Shown one piece after another: positions 5,272 through 9,474 of a stretch of DNA of 9,474 bases. The position numbers and the translations under genes are program-made. Numbering within the stretch: the stretch's first letter is position 1; each line of letters opens with the position of its first letter. This stretch comes from Caldilineae bacterium (GTDB lineage Bacteria > Chloroflexota > Anaerolineae > J102): NCBI GenBank assembly GCA_011176555.1, contig DUEF01000293.1:1-9474 (forward strand). The letters are read 5' to 3'. A model generated the notes under the pieces. It was given only the letters and a program-made list of their open reading frames with translations. It was not told the origin of the DNA and did not search any database.

Positions 5272-7991
5272 ATAGGGGTTTGATAGACTTCGTTGGCGGG
5301 ATGAGACTCCAGTAAAGTGATTTCCCCGGTCGAGCCGTTGACGCGAATGCGCTGGCCGGTCTGCAAGCGGGTGGTGGCCTGATGCACGCCCACCACCGCG
5401 GGGATGCCGTACTCCCGCGCCACCACCGAGCCGTGGGTCATCATCCCGCCCACCTCCATCACCAGCCCGCCCGCGGCCAAAAACAGCGGCGTCCACGAGG
5501 GATCAGTGCCGGGGCAGATCAGGATTTCGCCAGGGGTCAACTGCGCATCGTGAGGGTCGAACACGACGTGGACGACGCCTTCCACTACGCCGGGCGAGAC
5601 CGGGCTGCCGACGATGCCTGCATCGTTGATGTTTGCATCGCCGCTGTCCTCCACGTTCATGCCTTCGTAGTAGGCCACGCCGTCGCTGAGCAACAGGCGG
5701 GGAACTTGCTGGCGGCGCATTTCCTGCCGGTAGCGCGCCCGATGTGCGGCCACCAGCGCCTGCCAGTCCCGTTGCTCACCCGCGCCCAACGCCTGCAATT
5801 CGTCCAGGTGGAGATAAAACAGGTCGGTGGGGTCTTGCAAGATACCCGAGCGGGTCAGTTTCTCCCCGCTCTCCAGCAGGGCAGCGCGTGAGATGCCCAT
5901 GATGCGGATGATAAAGAACTTGGGGGCCTCGCGCAGGCCGCTGAGCGCACGCACGCGGCGGGCGGCGAAACGAGCCAGCCGCGCCTTGATACGACCCCGC
6001 GGGGTGTGGCGCACCCCCTCGGCCAGGCGATCGAGGGCCTGATCGGCGGCCAGTGCACCCTGTCGGAAAACCACATCCGGAGCCTTTTGCGGATCTTCGA
6101 TGCGCAGATAGCTTTGCAGCGATTGCATGACCGGCGTGGGATTCTCGCACCAACGCGGGCGGCCAAAATCGATTTCCCCGAAGCCGCGCATACCGTAGCG
6201 AGCAAGAAAATCCGCCAGCGCGTCCTGGGCCACGGGCGGAAGCGTCTCAGCCAGGTAGGCGGAGGCGAGCGATTCGGCGTCCTGCTGCTGAAAGGCGGCC
6301 CATGCTTCGGCGTCAGAGCGGATCGCCTGGGCGGCATCCCACAAGGCCAGATCCATCTCGGTGGTGACGTTGTGGGGCAAGCCGCGGGTGATCTCCAGGG
6401 CCAGTTGCTCGCCTTCGGGCACGGTGCGGGCGAGGTGCATCAGGGCGTTGAGCATGGACATGCCTGCGGCGATGCGCGGCAAGATAGCGGGGAAAAAATC
6501 GACGGGCGTGGTCAGCAAGTAATCGTGCAACGTCTGGACTTGCTGCGATAAATCCGTGGCTTCTGCGAAAAGGCCTTCCGCTTGGGCGACCAACTGTTGC
6601 AGATCGCGTTGTGTGCTGCGTCGCGCCGCGTCCGGACGGGCGATCGAGTACAGCGTGCCGGCTACGATGCCAGCCATGAAACGCAGGAGGCGCAGCCAGG
6701 TGATGAAGCGGATGCGGCGAGGGACAATCGCCAGGCGGGGGTCGTCGACCAGGCTGCCCATGATCTGGCGCACGCTTGGCTCGATGAAATCCATGAATCC
6801 CAAAGCGATTTTTCGGCCCATTTTGTGACGAAACAGGCCGGTGAAGTTGAGCCAGATGCGTTCGGCGGCGATGAGGGCCACGCCCTGGTTTTCGGGGGCT
6901 GTGTGCGGCTGGAAAATGCGCGCCAATGCCGAGAAGAACAAGAGCAGCACATCCTGTCCCAGGGGGGTGATTGGCTCCATGATGCCCTGCACCGAGGAGA
7001 AGGCGAACATGATCTGCAAGGGCTCGGGGCCCAGGCCAGGCGGCAGGGGGAAAAGGGAGGTGATGGGACGGGATTGCAAGAGGTGGAGTTCGCCATCGGT
7101 CCAGGCCCATTCGATGTCTTGTGGTTCGCCGTCGTAATGTGCGGCCACGGCCTGGCCCAGTTGCGCCAGTTGCAGGATGACGGCGTCAGGCAGGGCCTGG
7201 TGCGACTCCTCTGGCCCGGCCATCTGGCTGACGCCCCCGCCGTCGTTGCTAAGGATGACCAGCGCTTTGGCTCCGACCTCTTTGCTGATAATCCGGCCGG
7301 CGGTTGTGTCCACCACGTAATGGTCTGGCTCGACCAGGCCCGCCACCAGCGCCTCGCCCAGGCCCAGGGTGGCGTCGATCACGGTCTCGGTGCGCTTGCC
7401 GGTGAGGGGGTTGGCCGTAAACAGCACGCCGGAAGCTTCGCTTTGCACCATTTCCTGCACAACCACAGCCTGCGCCATTTCATCCTGGGGGATGTCGTTG
7501 CGGGCGCGGTAGGCGATGGCCCGCGCCGTCCACAGGCTGCTCCAGCACTTCACTACCGCTTCCAGCAAGGCCTCGTCGCCGACCACGTTGAGGAAGGTGT
7601 CCTGTTGTCCGGCGAAGGACATATCGGGCAGGTCTTCGGCGATGGCGGAAGAGCGCACAGCCACGGCAGGATGACCCAGATCGGCATAGGCGGCTGTGAG
7701 GGCTTCAACGAGATCGGTCGGGACAGCGCCGGTGGCGAAACGGGCGCGAATAGCAGCGGACGCCGCTTGCAGGGCGTCTGGGTCATCCAACTGGCTTGCG
7801 GCCAACGCATCCAGGATGAACGCCTGCAAGGCATTGGCGGCCACGAAAGCGCGATAAGCGTCGGTCGGGATCAGAAATCCGGGCGGAACCGGGAATCCGG
7901 CCCGGGCCAGACGCACCAGGTTCAGGCCTTTACCGCCGACAGTGGCGAGCGTGGCATGGGGTGAAGCCAGGGGTAGGATGGTGGGGGGCAT
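5268..7991 (-). CDS. ATP-grasp/swivelling-His phosphotransferase, rifampin phosphotransferase-like (PEP-synthase related)
   Basis: A 907-residue cytoplasmic protein of the PEP-synthase/PPDK superfamily. The N-terminal ATP-grasp half (about residues 1-315) shows GGKGLNLVRLARAGFPVPPG (Lys21), AVRSSAIAEDLPDMSFAGQQ (Arg113), SGVLFTANP and DIEWAWTDGELHLLQSRPIT (Glu294, Arg308). The long middle domain contains YGMRGFGEIDFGRPRW near residue 605, resembling the RGxGEID block of rifampin phosphotransferases. The C-terminal swivelling domain carries MEVGGMMTHGSVVAREYGIP with the phosphocarrier His853, then QRIRVNGSTGEITLL. The C-terminal PEP-binding TIM barrel of true PEP synthase is absent, so PEP synthesis is unlikely. 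Rifampin phosphotransferases have this same architecture at about 870 residues and move the beta-phosphate of ATP onto their substrate. Drug resistance is not shown; the native substrate may be something else. No Shine-Dalgarno is visible before the ATG at 7991. Confidence 0.85.
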   Translation of the reverse strand: MPPTILPLASPHATLATVGGKGLNLVRLARAGFPVPPGFLIPTDAYRAFVAANALQAFILDALAASQLDDPDALQAASAAIRARFATGAVPTDLVEALTAAYADLGHPAVAVRSSAIAEDLPDMSFAGQQDTFLNVVGDEALLEAVVKCWSSLWTARAIAYRARNDIPQDEMAQAVVVQEMVQSEASGVLFTANPLTGKRTETVIDATLGLGEALVAGLVEPDHYVVDTTAGRIISKEVGAKALVILSNDGGGVSQMAGPEESHQALPDAVILQLAQLGQAVAAHYDGEPQDIEWAWTDGELHLLQSRPITSLFPLPPGLGPEPLQIMFAFSSVQGIMEPITPLGQDVLLLFFSALARIFQPHTAPENQGVALIAAERIWLNFTGLFRHKMGRKIALGFMDFIEPSVRQIMGSLVDDPRLAIVPRRIRFITWLRLLRFMAGIVAGTLYSIARPDAARRSTQRDLQQLVAQAEGLFAEATDLSQQVQTLHDYLLTTPVDFFPAILPRIAAGMSMLNALMHLARTVPEGEQLALEITRGLPHNVTTEMDLALWDAAQAIRSDAEAWAAFQQQDAESLASAYLAETLPPVAQDALADFLARYGMRGFGEIDFGRPRWCENPTPVMQSLQSYLRIEDPQKAPDVVFRQGALAADQALDRLAEGVRHTPRGRIKARLARFAARRVRALSGLREAPKFFIIRIMGISRAALLESGEKLTRSGILQDPTDLFYLHLDELQALGAGEQRDWQALVAAHRARYRQEMRRQQVPRLLLSDGVAYYEGMNVEDSGDANINDAGIVGSPVSPGVVEGVVHVVFDPHDAQLTPGEILICPGTDPSWTPLFLAAGGLVMEVGGMMTHGSVVAREYGIPAVVGVHQATTRLQTGQRIRVNGSTGEITLLESHPANEVYQTPI

Positions 7992-8026
7992 GGAGGAGAC
8001 TCGATGAGCAGCGTAGCGAAAAATCT

Positions 8027-8056
8027 ATCTTAGCCTCTGGCTCGCTGTTCTGACAA
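8027..8056 (-). promoter_or_regulatory. Putative sigma-70 promoter of the phosphotransferase-like gene
   Basis: Minus-strand TTGTCA (8051-8056) and TAAGAT (8027-8032) are 18 bases apart. Transcription would begin near 8020, about 29 bases before the ATG at 7991. Confidence 0.5.
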
Positions 8057-8069
8057 GCTCGCCGCAGGA

Positions 8070-8120
8070 CGCCGCTTCCGCCCCCGCCCCACCGTAAACG
8101 GCTGGGGCTACAGAGCGGCG
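8070..8120. repeat. REP-like nested hairpin
   Basis: The outer stem CGCCGCT (8070-8076) pairs perfectly with AGCGGCG (8114-8120). Inside it GCCCCA (8086-8091) pairs with TGGGGC (8103-8108), and CCG/CGG closes a TAAA loop (8092-8101) with one bulged C. The layered dyad in a gene-free stretch looks like a repetitive extragenic palindrome. Copy number elsewhere cannot be seen from this window. Confidence 0.55.
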
Positions 8121-8165
8121 CCCGCTGATGGAAGTTCAGAAATTAAACCGGCAATAGATTAATGT

Positions 8166-8267
8166 GACCTCCGGGAGGTGGCTGCAAGGAATTATGCCAA
8201 AAACAAGCCACTTTGTCAGCCAGATTCTTCGGAATTGGCGTCCTATTGTCGCCACCTCCCGGAGGTC
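8166..8267. mobile_element. MITE-like element with perfect 17-bp inverted ends
   Basis: GACCTCCGGGAGGTGGC (8166-8182) recurs as an exact reverse complement at 8251-8267, giving a 102-bp unit with 68 bases inside and no coding capacity. Each arm is itself a small dyad (ACCTCC-G-GGAGGT). The pentamer GATTA lies near both ends (8157-8161 and 8270-8274), four and two bases outside, and could be remains of a target duplication, but this is weak. No transposase is nearby, so it would be non-autonomous. A structured RNA or a protein-binding site is the alternative. Confidence 0.5.
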
Positions 8268-8271
8268 TTGA

Positions 8272-8323
8272 TTACCGGATTATTTATTGAATGTCCATAA
8301 GCGGACTTTTTTGTCTCCGGTAA
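8272..8323. repeat. Inverted repeat with internal T-tract hairpin
   Basis: TTACCGGA (8272-8279) is matched by TCCGGTAA (8316-8323). Between them GTCC-ATAAGC-GGAC (8293-8306) is followed directly by six T (8307-8312), which resembles a weak intrinsic terminator on the plus strand, though no plus-strand gene ends nearby. CGGACTT (8302-8308) can also pair with AAGTCCG (8331-8337), an alternative fold. Confidence 0.35.
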
Positions 8324-8354
8324 CATCGACAAGTCCGATTTATCGGGCGCGGTG

Positions 8355-8396
8355 GCGACCGTAGGTCGCTTGTAGCCCGGAGTCTTCAGCTCCGGG
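8355..8396. repeat. Two adjacent REP-like hairpins
   Basis: GCGACC-GTA-GGTCGC (8355-8369) is followed after six bases by CCCGGAG-TCTTCAG-CTCCGGG (8376-8396). Both stems are perfect, six and seven base pairs. They lie in the gene-free gap and look like extragenic palindromes rather than a terminator, since no T-run follows. Confidence 0.5.
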
Positions 8397-8480
8397 TGTT
8401 AGTGGCAAGCACACAACCCGGCTATTACCTGTATTCTTTCTTCATGCTCAACAGCGGACTGTAAAACCAGCCTCGCTGAC

Positions 8481-8572
8481 GCGGGTGGGCGTTTCCTCGC
8501 CCGTCCGCGCATCATGCGCCCGCGCGGGCTGTGGCAACGGCGCCTCTGTCCGCAACGCGCGCCTGGGCGAGT
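8481..8572. repeat. GC-rich palindrome cluster
   Basis: An 11-bp stem with two G-U pairs and a six-base loop (8481-8491 with 8498-8508) runs into the perfect 12-bp palindrome GCCCGCGCGGGC (8518-8529). CTCGCCC (8497-8503 region) can alternatively pair with GGGCGAG near 8566-8572, so two exclusive folds are possible. No reading frame here looks coding. It may be stacked REP elements or a structured RNA; I see nothing that decides. Confidence 0.45.
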
Positions 8573-8610
8573 TTTCAAAAGAGATTCAATCTGTTGAGTG
8601 CAAAATGCCA

Positions 8611-8639
8611 TAGACTTTCGCCCCGTTTTCAGATATAAT
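8611..8639 (+). promoter_or_regulatory. Putative sigma-70 promoter of the LVIVD-like secreted protein gene
   Basis: TAGACT (8611-8616) and a perfect TATAAT (8634-8639) are 17 bases apart. Transcription would start near 8646, giving a leader of about 44 bases before the ATG at 8690, which has GAGGG six bases upstream. A small ATGG-TTTTTT-CCAT hairpin (8658-8671 region) lies in the leader. Confidence 0.65.
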
Positions 8640-8689
8640 CAACATGCAACCTGATACGATGGTTTTTTCCATTGCTGTGAGGGAATACG

Positions 8690-9474
8690 ATGGATGATTA
8701 TGCAAATCGGTGGTTTTTGGCGGCGAAGAATGTACTGTTGATCTTGGCGATCCTGGCGCTGTGCTTGCTCCCTGGCGCTGCACAAGCGCGTGCAGAGGCC
8801 GAGAGTGGGCAGCAGCCTGATGAGACAGCCGTCCGTTATGGTCGTTTCGCCTGGTATCAGGAAGGGGTGGATGAGGATCGCCTGCTTCTCAAGCAAGATG
8901 GTTCGCAAATTGCGCCGGACGAGGTGGCGACGCGGTACGGTACGCCCGATGGCATGACGATTTACGAGGATGGACTCGACGTCTGTTCCTGGGACTACGC
9001 AGCCAAAAAAGGCTTGGCAGCGCCCTTGCAGCCGGTCTACCAGGATTTGTCTGATGACGCCGGCTGGCCCGATATCCATGTCAGCCCGGGTCATGTCGCC
9101 ATCGATCCGCATCAGGGGCGTTTCATGTTCGCGGCAGGAGATGGCGATCCATCGTCGTTGGTCGGCTCCACCTGGACGGGATTCGGCGTGCCGGGCAGTG
9201 GTTTTATCAAACGCCAGGGCGATTACGCCTACCTGCCGGCGGGCGAGGGCGAGGTGCAGGCGCTCGCTGTCTCTAATCCCGACCAACCCCTGGTGGTGGA
9301 TAGCGCTTATGGCGACTTCAACTACGCCCTTGGCGTCAAGGGCGATTACCTTTACCTTTATCGCAACAACCGGGGCATGTGCGCCATCGATATCTCTGAC
9401 CCCACCAACCTGGATTGGCGCCCGGACGAATCGCTGGCCCGGGTGTGGGAAGCGCCGGATAATCTGCGCATGAA
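8690..9474 (+). CDS. Secreted LVIVD-repeat/beta-propeller-like protein, N-terminal 261 residues (3' end outside window)
   Basis: The frame opens at ATG 8690 (GAGGG six bases upstream) and stays open to the right edge. The first residues, MDDYANRWFLAAKN, are followed by a hydrophobic core ILAILALCLLPG and a likely signal-peptidase site after GAAQA (about residue 33), so the protein is exported. Residues about 125-250 show short beta-strand units of the LVIVD type: GDYAYLPAGEGEVQALAVSN, NPDQPLVVDSAYGDF, then GDYLYLYRNNRGMCAIDISD and DPTNLDW. In such repeats a displayed value ('nxAYva') is followed by 'vvDvSnPxxP', and full proteins fold as propellers; these are common in environmental Chloroflexota and related bacteria. 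No enzymatic motif is visible. A structural, adhesive or binding role at the cell surface is likely, but the ligand is unknown and the C-terminus, which might carry an anchor, is missing. Confidence 0.8.
   Translation, partial: MDDYANRWFLAAKNVLLILAILALCLLPGAAQARAEAESGQQPDETAVRYGRFAWYQEGVDEDRLLLKQDGSQIAPDEVATRYGTPDGMTIYEDGLDVCSWDYAAKKGLAAPLQPVYQDLSDDAGWPDIHVSPGHVAIDPHQGRFMFAAGDGDPSSLVGSTWTGFGVPGSGFIKRQGDYAYLPAGEGEVQALAVSNPDQPLVVDSAYGDFNYALGVKGDYLYLYRNNRGMCAIDISDPTNLDWRPDESLARVWEAPDNLRM

Noticed and set aside
6582..7964. Long open frame of 460 codons on the plus strand
   Set aside because: It is the antisense shadow of the phosphotransferase-like gene; the translation is rich in Gly, His, Gln and Val with no domain, as expected for the complement of GC-rich coding DNA.
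8293..8312. Intrinsic terminator (GTCC/GGAC stem followed by six T)
   Set aside because: The stem is only four base pairs and no plus-strand gene ends upstream; kept only as part of a repeat.
8399..8611. 70-codon minus-strand frame in the gap
   Set aside because: It consists of the GC-rich palindromes, lacks a ribosome site and has no coding character.
8639..9286. 215-codon minus-strand frame
   Set aside because: It is antisense to the LVIVD-like secreted protein, which has a promoter, ribosome site and signal peptide.

Overview
The window looks like a GC-rich bacterial chromosome segment. I read it as probably Chloroflexota (Anaerolineae/Caldilineae-like), inferred from the gene families, the intergenic dyad repeats and the short tandem heptamers; no 16S or marker gene is present to prove it. 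It holds seven full-length protein genes, two genes cut by the window edges, and one tRNA gene. There is no phage, CRISPR or intact transposase.

Left part (1-2974): the 5' part of a molybdopterin molybdenumtransferase gene (moeA, minus strand, runs off the left edge) lies just downstream of a two-gene mntA-hepT (type VII nucleotidyltransferase/HEPN) toxin-antitoxin module. The module's HEPN toxin carries a Tyr where the family has its motif His. Divergent from it is a membrane-anchored glycerophosphodiester phosphodiesterase. The -10 boxes of the two divergent promoters overlap.

Middle (2994-5226): a HIT-family hydrolase gene follows the phosphodiesterase and ends five bases from a convergent YbdK-type carboxylate-amine ligase gene. 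Upstream of the ligase, on the same strand, is an unrecognised 124-residue protein gene. Its start codon and its stop codon both lie inside short degenerate 7/8-base tandem arrays. Next comes a complete selenocysteine tRNA gene (anticodon TCA, 8-bp acceptor, long 9-bp variable arm) with a well-formed promoter of its own, which implies that the organism decodes UGA as selenocysteine.

Right part (5268-9474): a 907-residue ATP-grasp plus swivelling-His protein resembles rifampin phosphotransferase more than true PEP synthase, because it lacks the C-terminal PEP-binding barrel. Upstream of it is about 700 bases without a credible gene. This stretch is filled with dyad-symmetric elements: several REP-like hairpins and a 102-bp element with perfect 17-bp inverted ends that resembles a MITE. 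A near-consensus promoter then drives a secreted LVIVD/beta-propeller-like protein that runs off the right edge.

The genes do not form one pathway. They look like independent housekeeping transcription units with an acquired toxin-antitoxin module. The parts most worth a second look are the variant HEPN toxin, the heptamer-bracketed small gene next to selC, and the repeat-filled gap.
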